From Diaphorobacter limosus (GTDB taxonomy: Bacteria > Pseudomonadota > Gammaproteobacteria > Burkholderiales > Burkholderiaceae_C): a DNA stretch of 64,000 nt. A program made the translations under genes and the position numbers. The notes beneath the pieces are model-generated. The model worked only from the letters and a program-made list of their open reading frames with translations, did no database searches and had not been told where the DNA came from. Location: assembly GCF_033100095.1 (NCBI RefSeq), contig NZ_CP136921.1, positions 1,148,501 to 1,212,500 on the forward strand, in the 5' to 3' direction. Shown one piece after another: positions 57,750 to 64,000 of the stretch (position 1 is the first letter of the stretch; the number at the start of each line of letters is the position of its first letter).

Positions 57750-58852
57750 GAACCATACGCCGCTTCATCTATCGCGAGGTCGTGGTCAGCGTGGCCTTCG
57801 TCACCCTGGCCTTTCTGGCGCTGTTTTTCTTCTTCGACCTGGTGGATGAGCTGCGCTGGGTCGGGCGGCTGGGCATGGGTTACCAGCTCACGCATGCCCT
57901 GTTGTTCGTGGCGCTGGGTCTGCCACAGCACCTGTATGAACTGCTGCCGATCACGGTGCTGATTGGCACCATCTTCGTCATGGCCAGGCTGGCGCAGAGT
58001 TCGGAATTCACCATCATGCGTACCAGCGGCCTGGGGCCCTGGCGAGCACTGAGCACCCTGCTGTTGCTGGGCTGCGCCTTTGTCGCGCTCACCTTCGCCG
58101 TGGGCGACTACCTGGCTCCGATCAGTGAACGTGCGGCCGCCCTGGTCAAGGCGCGCGGCCAGGGCCAGATCAGCACCGGGGCCACGGGCGCCTGGCTCAA
58201 GGAGCGCGAAGGCGATCATTCCTTCGCCGTGAATGTCGGCGCCATCGACGGCAACGGGCGCATGCGCGGGGTACGCGTATTCGAGTTCGATGAACGCGGC
58301 CGTATCGCCTCCACCACCACCGCCGAACAAGCCGAGTTTGCCGACAGTGGCGCGGGCTGGAATCTGCAGCAGGTGCAGCGCACCGTATTCGAGCAGCAGA
58401 CCGATGGCGACATGACCGTCACCAAGCTGCAGGAGCCGCGCTTGCTGTGGCAGACCCGCATCAGCCCGGACATGGTGGCGGCCTCCCTGCTCAAGCCCGA
58501 CAAGATGGCGACCATCGAGCTGTTTCACTACATCCGCCACCTGGAGGCCAACGGCCAGGCCGCGCAACGCTATGAGATCGAGTTCTGGCGCAAGGTGTTC
58601 TACCCCTTGAGCTGTCTGGTCATGGTGGTGCTGTCGCTGCCCTTTGCCTACCTGCATTTCCGCTCTGGCGGCATTGCGGGCTATGTGTTTGGCGGCGTCA
58701 TGGCGGGCATCAGCTTCTTCCTGTTGAACAACGTCTTCGGCTTTGCCGGCAACCTGCAGAACTGGTCGCCCTGGCTGACGGCGGCGGCGCCTGGCCTGAT
58801 CTACAGCGTGCTGTCGCTCGCGGCCTTTGGCTGGCTGGTGCTGCGGCGCTAG
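57746..58852 (+). CDS. lptG: LPS export ABC transporter permease LptG
   Basis: A 368-residue partner of LptF. The coupling region is MARLAQSSEFTIMRTSGLGP. It has a periplasmic jellyroll domain and then three C-terminal helices (FRSGGIAGYVFGGVMAGISFFLLNN). With LptF it carries lipopolysaccharide from the inner membrane to the LptC/LptA bridge. It starts at ATG 57746 inside the lptF end. Confidence 0.93.
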   Translation: MRTIRRFIYREVVVSVAFVTLAFLALFFFFDLVDELRWVGRLGMGYQLTHALLFVALGLPQHLYELLPITVLIGTIFVMARLAQSSEFTIMRTSGLGPWRALSTLLLLGCAFVALTFAVGDYLAPISERAAALVKARGQGQISTGATGAWLKEREGDHSFAVNVGAIDGNGRMRGVRVFEFDERGRIASTTTAEQAEFADSGAGWNLQQVQRTVFEQQTDGDMTVTKLQEPRLLWQTRISPDMVAASLLKPDKMATIELFHYIRHLEANGQAAQRYEIEFWRKVFYPLSCLVMVVLSLPFAYLHFRSGGIAGYVFGGVMAGISFFLLNNVFGFAGNLQNWSPWLTAAAPGLIYSVLSLAAFGWLVLRR

Positions 58853-58886
58853 AGAGTCTTTTAAGTGTTTTCGGCCTCTACCACCC

Positions 58887-59267
58887 ATGCAACAATCGCA
58901 ATTAGCTATTATTTTACTAGCACACGGCTCGCGTGACCCGCTGTGGCGCCGGCCCATAGAGGCCGTAGCCGCCCGTATCCAGACAGACCAGCCCCGGCTG
59001 TTGGTGCGCTGTGCCTACCTGGAGCTGTGCGCGCCCGACCTGGCCGGCGCCGTGGCCGAGCTGGCGACGCTGGGCGCGACCCAGATCACCATTGCCTCCC
59101 TCTTCCTTGGTGCGGGCCGCCATGTGCGCGAGGATCTTCCCCGCATGGTGCAGGATCTGGCCCACAACTTCGGACACTTGCAGCTACGGCTGCAGCCCCC
59201 GATAGGCGAAGATGCGCGCATGACCGCGCTGATGGCCGACATTGCCTCCCAGAGCATTGCCAGCTGA
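58887..59267 (+). CDS. cbiX: CbiX-like chelatase (sirohydrochlorin cobalt/iron)
   Basis: A 126-residue short-form CbiX protein. It begins with the His-containing LLAHGSRDPLWRRPIEAV. The second His is in LFLGAGRHVREDLPRM, the family metal site. It inserts Co or Fe into sirohydrochlorin for cobalamin or siroheme. Its place next to a CysB-type regulator suggests the siroheme/sulphite-reductase role (inference). ATG 58887 follows a repeat-like patch (tattattttactag, 58908-58922, in frame). Confidence 0.85.
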   Translation: MQQSQLAIILLAHGSRDPLWRRPIEAVAARIQTDQPRLLVRCAYLELCAPDLAGAVAELATLGATQITIASLFLGAGRHVREDLPRMVQDLAHNFGHLQLRLQPPIGEDARMTALMADIASQSIAS

Positions 59268-59333
59268 GCCATAAGACGCCCAATCATTAGATTCATGCAA
59301 CATAATGACGCGATTCTTTAGCCGTCATTCGAT

Positions 59334-60275
59334 ATGAACCTTCACCAATTCCGCTTCGTTCAAGAGGCCGCCCGTCGCAACCTCAACCTGACGGAGGCCG
59401 CCAAGGCGCTGCACACCTCGCAGCCGGGGGTATCCAAGGCCATCATCGAGCTGGAGGATGAGCTGGGCGTGGACATCTTTGCGCGCCATGGCAAGCGGCT
59501 CAAGCGGGTGACCGAACCCGGCCAGCATGTGCTCAAGAGCATAGAAATCATCATGCGCGAGGTCGGCAACCTGAAGCGCATTGGCGAGCAGTACAGCGCC
59601 CAGGACAGCGGCACCCTGGCGATTGCCACCACCCACACCCAGGCGCGCTACGTGCTGCCCGTGCCCGTGGCCAGGCTGCGTGAGGCCTACCCCAAGGTCA
59701 ACATCAGCCTGCACCAGGCCACACCGCACGAGGTGGCGCGCATGGTGATCGACGAAGTGGTCGAGATCGGCATGGCCACCGAATCGCTGGCCGACTATCC
59801 CGACCTGGTCACCCTGCCCTGCTACGAATGGCAGCATGTGCTGGTGCTGCCTCCGGCCCACCCGCTGGCGGGCAAGGAACGCATAGGGCTGGAGGACATC
59901 GCGCACGAGGGGCTCATCACCTACCACCCATCCTTCACCGGTCGCGGCAAGATCGACCAGGCCTTCGCCACACGCAAACTGCAGCCGCGCATCGTGCTCG
60001 AGGCCATCGACTCCGACGTGATCAAGACCTACGTGCGCCTGGGTCTGGGCATAGGCATAGTGGCCGAAATGGCCGTGCGCGACGACCCCGTGGGCGACCT
60101 GGTGGTACGCCCCGTGGGCCACTTGTTTGGCCAGAGCGTGGCACGCGTGGCGTTCAAACGCGGCGCCTACCTGCGCAACTTCGTCTACAGGTTTGCCGAG
60201 CTGCTCAGCGACCGCCTGAGCCGCGAGTTGATCGCCCGCGCCATGACCGGCCATGTCAACGACTACGAACTCTGA
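59334..60275 (+). CDS. cysB: CysB-family LysR-type regulator
   Basis: A 313-residue LysR regulator. The HTH is NLTEAAKALHTSQPGVSKAIIELEDELG. The effector domain has TTHTQARYVLPVPVARLRE and GLGIGIVAEMAVRDD, typical of CysB/Cbl, which sense N-acetylserine or sulphate-derived signals and turn on sulphur-uptake genes. ATG 59334 is the natural start (MNLHQFRFVQEA). The end overlaps the aminotransferase gene by 23 bases. CysB and Cbl cannot be told apart from sequence reading alone. Confidence 0.87.
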   Translation: MNLHQFRFVQEAARRNLNLTEAAKALHTSQPGVSKAIIELEDELGVDIFARHGKRLKRVTEPGQHVLKSIEIIMREVGNLKRIGEQYSAQDSGTLAIATTHTQARYVLPVPVARLREAYPKVNISLHQATPHEVARMVIDEVVEIGMATESLADYPDLVTLPCYEWQHVLVLPPAHPLAGKERIGLEDIAHEGLITYHPSFTGRGKIDQAFATRKLQPRIVLEAIDSDVIKTYVRLGLGIGIVAEMAVRDDPVGDLVVRPVGHLFGQSVARVAFKRGAYLRNFVYRFAELLSDRLSRELIARAMTGHVNDYEL

Positions 60276-61443
60276 ACAGACCGTGAAGCAACTCACACCG
60301 CCCGCCTTTCCCAGCCGCCTGCCGAACGTGGGCACGACCATCTTCACCGTCATGTCGGCCCTGGCGGCCGAGCACCAGGCCGTCAACCTCGGCCAGGGCT
60401 TTCCCGACTTCGCCTGCGACCCGGCGCTGACGGATGCCGTCACCCGCGCCATGCAAGGCGGCCATAACCAATACCCGCCCATGGCCGGCATTCCCGGCCT
60501 GCGTCAAGCCATAGCTACAAAAATAGAAGCGCTTCACGGCCGCCAGTACGACGCAAACGCCGAAATCACCATTACGGCTGGCGCCACCCAGGCCATCCTC
60601 ACGGCCATCCTGGCCTGCGTGCAGCCGGGCGACGAGGTGATCGTGCTGGAGCCCTGCTACGACAGCTATGTGCCCAACATCGAGCTGGCCGGCGGCGTGG
60701 TGGTACGCGTTCCGCTCACGCCGGGCAGCTTCCGGCCCGATTTCGCAAAGATCGCCGCCGCCATCACGCCGCGCACCCGCCTGCTCATCATCAACAGCCC
60801 GCACAACCCCAGCGCCACCATCTGGACGGCCGAGGACATGCGCGCGCTCGAAGACCTGCTGGCCCCCACCAACATCCTGCTGATCAGCGACGAGGTGTAC
60901 GAGCATATGGTGTTCGACGGCGCGGAGCACCAGAGCGCCGCGCGCTTTGCCGGTCTGGCGGCGCGCGCCTTCATCGTCTCCAGCTTCGGCAAGACCTTCC
61001 ACGTCACGGGCTGGAAGGTGGGCACCGTGGCCGCGCCGGCGGCCATGACGGCGGAGTTCCGCAAGGTGCACCAGTTCAACGTGTTCACCGTCAATACGCC
61101 CATGCAGTACGGCCTGGCCGAGTACCTGCAGGACCCCACGCCCTATCTGCAACTGCCCGCCTTCTACCAGGCCAAGCGCGACCTGTTCCGCCAGGGGCTA
61201 GCGGGCTCGCGCCTGAAACTGCTGCCCAGCACCGGCAGCTACTTCCAGTGCGTCGATATTTCCGCAGTCAGCGACCTGAGCGAAGCCGACTTCTGCCAAT
61301 GGCTCACGCGCGAGATCGGCGTGGCTGCCATTCCGCTGTCAGCCTTCTATGGCGACGGTTTCGATCAGCGCGTGGTGCGTTTTTGCTTTGCCAAGAAGGA
61401 TGAAACGCTGCGTGCGGCAATAGAGCGCCTGCGCCGGCTGTAA
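60253..61443 (+). CDS. PLP aminotransferase (methionine/kynurenine-type, YbdL-like)
   Basis: A 396-residue fold-type I aminotransferase. The PLP lysine is about K247 in SSFGKTFHVTGWKVG. NPHNPSA-like INSPHNPSATIW and the YDSYVPN segment are typical of the YbdL methionine aminotransferase/kynurenine aminotransferase group. It converts an amino acid to its 2-oxoacid; methionine is likely given the CysB neighbour. ATG 60253 overlaps the regulator gene. A short repeat-like patch (60510-60540, encoding IATKIEALHG) lies in frame within it. Confidence 0.88.
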   Translation: MSTTTNSEQTVKQLTPPAFPSRLPNVGTTIFTVMSALAAEHQAVNLGQGFPDFACDPALTDAVTRAMQGGHNQYPPMAGIPGLRQAIATKIEALHGRQYDANAEITITAGATQAILTAILACVQPGDEVIVLEPCYDSYVPNIELAGGVVVRVPLTPGSFRPDFAKIAAAITPRTRLLIINSPHNPSATIWTAEDMRALEDLLAPTNILLISDEVYEHMVFDGAEHQSAARFAGLAARAFIVSSFGKTFHVTGWKVGTVAAPAAMTAEFRKVHQFNVFTVNTPMQYGLAEYLQDPTPYLQLPAFYQAKRDLFRQGLAGSRLKLLPSTGSYFQCVDISAVSDLSEADFCQWLTREIGVAAIPLSAFYGDGFDQRVVRFCFAKKDETLRAAIERLRRL

Positions 61444-61458
61444 ACCCACGGGCCTGCC

Positions 61459-62586
61459 ATGCGCGCCATCCTGCTGCTGATTGCCGTAATGATCAGCTAC
61501 GGCTCGCTCTACCCGTTCCACTTCGCGGCCAACCACCATTGGCTGGCGGAAGCTGCCGGACTGTTCAGCATGCCCACGCTGCGCATGGGCCGCGGCGATC
61601 TGGTCGGCAACCTGCTGCTGTTTGTCCCATATGGGCTTGTTGCGGCTCTGCATGTCGATACACGCAGGCCAGTGCGTGCCAGCGGCACACTGGCCCTGCT
61701 GCTCGGTCTGGGCCTGCTGCTGGCGCTCGCCTTGCAACTGGCGCAGATCTGGGTGCCCAGCCGGGTACCAGAACTCAACGATGTCATAGCCAATGGTGTC
61801 GGCATGCTGCTCGGCACCCTTGCCGGATGGGTGGCACGCAGTCTTTTTCCCAACGCTGCCATGCAGCTGCCGCGTGCGCTGGCACCCGCCATGCTGATGC
61901 TGCTTTGGATCGGCTATCAATGGACTCCGCTGGTACCAACGCTGGATCTGCAGAACATCTTGAACGCGCTGAAGCCCCTGGTGCACTCGCCCCAGGTCGA
62001 TGCCGTGCGGGCCTTGCACACGACCCTGGCCTGGCTGGCCTTCTTCAAACTGTGGGAGCTCGCCGCTGGCAAAACCCTGTCCACCCCGGTCATGGCGATG
62101 GCGGCCCTTGGCATCGTCGGCGCCAAGTTGTTCATCGTCGGCGCCAGCATCTCAGCGACGAATGCGCTCGCGCTGGGCCTGGCCCTGGTTTGCCTGCCCT
62201 GGCGCCAGCACGCCATGGCCGTGCCGGTGCTGAGCATCGCCATGTTCATCAGCCTGGCGGCCTCGGGCCTGGCGCCGTATGAACCGCTGGGCCAGGCGCA
62301 GGCGTTCCACTGGATTCCGTTCACCGGCATGCTGCAAGGAAGCATGGGCACCAATCTGCTGAACCTGGCCGAGAAGAGCTTCTTCTATGGCGCCTTGATC
62401 ATGCTCATCGGAGCTCCGCTCAGCGGCCCCCTGGCCGCGGCCGGCATGGTCGCGTTCTTCCTCGGCTTGATCGAGGCGGCCCAGCTCTTTCTGCCCGGCC
62501 GTGTCGCGGAGTCAACCGACCCCGTGCTGGCCCTCATCCTCGGCCTGGTGATACGGCTGCTGTCGGTTCGCGGAAAACCGGCCTGA
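61459..62586 (+). CDS. VanZ-like membrane protein
   Basis: A 375-residue membrane protein with about ten hydrophobic segments. The VanZ-type motif appears twice: GRGDLVGNLLLFVPYGLVAALHV with LAQIWVPSRVPELNDVIANGVG, and MGTNLLNLAEKSFFYGALIML with EAAQLFLPGRVAESTDPVLALI. The role of VanZ proteins is unclear; they affect teicoplanin resistance in enterococci. It starts at ATG 61459, 15 bases after the aminotransferase stop, possibly co-transcribed. It looks like a duplicated VanZ domain. Confidence 0.8.
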   Translation: MRAILLLIAVMISYGSLYPFHFAANHHWLAEAAGLFSMPTLRMGRGDLVGNLLLFVPYGLVAALHVDTRRPVRASGTLALLLGLGLLLALALQLAQIWVPSRVPELNDVIANGVGMLLGTLAGWVARSLFPNAAMQLPRALAPAMLMLLWIGYQWTPLVPTLDLQNILNALKPLVHSPQVDAVRALHTTLAWLAFFKLWELAAGKTLSTPVMAMAALGIVGAKLFIVGASISATNALALGLALVCLPWRQHAMAVPVLSIAMFISLAASGLAPYEPLGQAQAFHWIPFTGMLQGSMGTNLLNLAEKSFFYGALIMLIGAPLSGPLAAAGMVAFFLGLIEAAQLFLPGRVAESTDPVLALILGLVIRLLSVRGKPA

Positions 62587-62916
62587 CGCTTACAGCAGCA
62601 CGATGTCGTACTGTTCTATTCTTGCAATTTAATTCATTTCATTTCAATAACTTGCGAAAGTTTTACCCAAAAAAAATCAGCCTAACTACACATTTAGCTA
62701 CACACCAGCCATACATGTTGATTCGACAAACCTTTTCCCATGGTTTGCCATGATTTGACCGCATCAAGGCCAAGCCCTGCGGGTGGACTACGTCCAGCCT
62801 TGACCCGGTCAAATCATGGCGGCGAGACACCCCACGCCATCTGCCCCAGCTTTGCAACTTCCACACGAAACGACGAGGAGCCTGCACCGTGACCTGATTG
62901 GGTCAAGGCCGAGTTG
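62587..62916. other. Intergenic region with a large inverted repeat
   Basis: 330 bases between convergent genes. The first 110 are A+T-rich (ttcaataacttgcgaaagttttacccaaaaaaaa). The rest holds the inverted repeat 62747-62820. No gene is seen. Confidence 0.6.
62747..62820. repeat. 15-base inverted repeat with nested arms
   Basis: Outer arms are perfect: GCCATGATTTGACCG (62747-62761) and CGGTCAAATCATGGC (62806-62820). Inner arms TCAAGGC (62764-62770) and GCCTTGA (62797-62803) nest inside. A further gtcaaggc occurs at 62901-62908. No T-run follows. Confidence 0.8.
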
Positions 62917-63219
62917 TCATGCAGGCAGTTTGGCTGCAAGCAGTTCGACCTTCTCGATATTGGGCGGAGAACTGAGCAAGGTCGCTGCGTTGGCCATCAA
63001 GGCCGCGGCGATCTGGCCGTTCAGATGTGCTTGGCGACCTGCCTCATCGGCAAAGGCATCGAACACACCAAACGTCGAAGGGCCAAACTTCAATGCGAAC
63101 CAGGCCGTGGTGCCGGACTCGGCGTTGGCGAGCGGCAGTGCGCTGGCCAGGAAGTCGGCAAGCGCAGCCTCCTGGCCGGGTTTGGCTTCGAGGCGAACAA
63201 ACAGGGCGAGCTTGGTCAT
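62917..63219 (-). CDS. Antibiotic biosynthesis monooxygenase-family (ABM/YgiN) protein
   Basis: A 100-residue protein of the dimeric ABM ferredoxin-like fold, as in quinol monooxygenase YgiN. It shows LFVRLEAKPGQEAALADFLASAL, TTAWFALKFGPSTFGVFDAF and DEAGRQAHLNGQIAAALMAN. It probably acts on a quinol or aromatic compound without a cofactor. ATG 63219 follows AAAGGAATACATC. It is divergent from the GlxA-type regulator, which probably controls it. Confidence 0.85.
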   Translation of the reverse strand: MTKLALFVRLEAKPGQEAALADFLASALPLANAESGTTAWFALKFGPSTFGVFDAFADEAGRQAHLNGQIAAALMANAATLLSSPPNIEKVELLAAKLPA

Positions 63220-63314
63220 GATGTATTCCTTTGGGTAAATGGAAAAGTGGGTGAAGGGATCGACGAGACTGCAGTCTAAGTCTTCATGACAGACATCTCT
63301 ATAGGCAAGAATGA

Positions 63315-63334
63315 CAACATTGATATCATTGTTG
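63315..63334. promoter_or_regulatory. Palindromic operator before the GlxA-type regulator
   Basis: CAACATTGATATCATTGTTG, where nine of ten base pairs match around the centre TGATATCA. It ends two bases before the regulator ATG and about 95 bases from the divergent monooxygenase ATG. It is placed to block the regulator's own start. Confidence 0.5.
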
Positions 63335-63336
63335 CC

Positions 63337-64000
63337 ATGAAACTCCACCTCCTTGTTTGTGATGGCGTGTTTGATCTGGGGCTTGCGGCGCTCACTGACA
63401 CAGTGGGCTTAGCCAATGCGATGGCGGGCTCGCTGCCACAGGCTCCCGCGCACATAGAGCTCACGCTGGTGGGCGTGCGGCGTCGCATCCGAACTGCGCA
63501 AGGCTTGACGGTCCCCGTGGTCACTGCGCATGGTGTGCCCGAACCAGACGTCGTGCTCGTGCCAGCGTTTGGCGACAAGATGCCTGACACGCTCTCGGCT
63601 CGACTCACACGCCCCGATGTGCCCGACGCGGTCGCGGCGCTACAGCACTGGTCCACCGCTGGCGCGCACCTTGGTGCCGCTTGCTCCGGTAGTTTCTTGC
63701 TTGCAGAGAGTGGCCTGCTTGATGGGCATCGTGCGACGACGTCATGGTGGCTGGGGCCGATGTTTCGGCAGCGCTATCCGAACGTCACGCTGGACGAGTC
63801 ACGCATGATCGTGAACTCGACACGCTTCACCACCGCGGGTGCCGCTTTGGCCCACGTCGACTTGGCCTTGCGCATCATCCGAGGGCGCAGTCCGGCGCTG
63901 GCGGCCCTGGTGGCACGCTATCTGCTGGTCGAGACACGCAGTTCGCAAGCCGAGTTCGTGATTCCCGACCACCTTGCGCATGCCGACCCGATGGTGGAGC
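63337..64000 (+). CDS. GlxA-type regulator, DJ-1/PfpI + AraC (3' end beyond window)
   Basis: The first 221 codons run off the window. The visible part is the DJ-1/PfpI-like domain (LHLLVCDGVFDLGLAALTDT, then the nucleophile-elbow-type GAACSGSFLLAESG, and HRATTSWWLGPMFRQRYP). In the GlxA family this is followed by an AraC helix-turn-helix, not yet reached here (NSTRFTTAGAALAHVDLALR is present). It probably senses a small molecule and controls the divergent monooxygenase gene. It starts at ATG 63337, right after a palindrome. Confidence 0.85.
   Translation, partial: MKLHLLVCDGVFDLGLAALTDTVGLANAMAGSLPQAPAHIELTLVGVRRRIRTAQGLTVPVVTAHGVPEPDVVLVPAFGDKMPDTLSARLTRPDVPDAVAALQHWSTAGAHLGAACSGSFLLAESGLLDGHRATTSWWLGPMFRQRYPNVTLDESRMIVNSTRFTTAGAALAHVDLALRIIRGRSPALAALVARYLLVETRSSQAEFVIPDHLAHADPMVE

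Noticed and set aside
62747..62820. Inverted repeat as a rho-independent terminator
   Set aside because: The loop is too long and no T-run follows either arm.

Overview
The window is high-GC chromosomal DNA from a betaproteobacterium, most likely a member of the Comamonadaceae (Acidovorax/Alicycliphilus-type). The evidence is strong G+C bias in third codon positions, a BktB-type thiolase, Bug-family TctC receptors, the pepA-holC/lptFG arrangement, and dispersed short 'tagctacaaaa...gcgct' repeats. This placement comes from reading the sequence; no database search was run. Almost all of the window is ordinary dense coding sequence. I see no rRNA, tRNA, CRISPR array, transposase or phage gene. 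Layout: (1) 1-5.3 kb: hrpA helicase (3' end off the window) interrupted in frame by two pairs of palindromic repeats, preceded by a SAF-domain oxidoreductase. (2) 5.4-10.8 kb: a same-strand cluster coding for the three parts of an ECF biotin transporter (BioM, BioN, BioY) with an acyl-CoA ligase, a thiolase and a nitroreductase, joined by overlaps or very short gaps. (3) 11.1-14.2 kb: an MFS transporter, a methyltransferase, a DTW-domain tRNA modification enzyme and an AhpD-like protein. (4) 14.3-19.0 kb: a lipid A modification locus with EptA, a PAP2 phosphatase and a PmrAB-like two-component system, carrying two 6-5-6 direct repeats that look like response-regulator sites. (5) 18.9-25.8 kb: thioesterase, ETF-ubiquinone oxidoreductase, a TrpXYZ-like ABC transporter and the lysine permease LysP, with an Lrp/AsnC regulator next to it. 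(6) 26.6-31.6 kb: a TRAP transporter whose two membrane subunits are fused, and an MBL-fold hydrolase. (7) 31.6-37.6 kb: a tandem glycine riboswitch controlling gcvT-gcvH-gcvP. A NYN-LOTUS gene sits between the gcvP stop and a second, diverged copy of the gcvP 3' end. (8) 37.6-43.0 kb: FKBP, hybrid histidine kinase, pseudouridine synthase, SDR and bktB. (9) 43.0-49.0 kb: NnrS, a NitT/TauT-like ABC transporter and a broken TonB-dependent receptor behind a Fur-like site. (10) 49.2-54.1 kb: a TctC receptor, UspA, a 2OG-Fe dioxygenase, a D-2-hydroxyacid dehydrogenase and a branched-chain amino acid receptor. (11) 54.2-62.6 kb: pepA-holC-DUF2486-like, divergent lptF-lptG, cbiX, a CysB-type regulator, an aminotransferase and a VanZ-like protein. 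(12) 62.9-64 kb: a small monooxygenase divergent from a GlxA-type regulator that runs off the window. The most unusual points are the NYN-LOTUS gene bracketed by two gcvP 3' ends, the palindromes translated inside HrpA, the biotin transporter-enzyme cluster, the extra hairpin between the two glycine aptamers, and the PmrA-like box pair.
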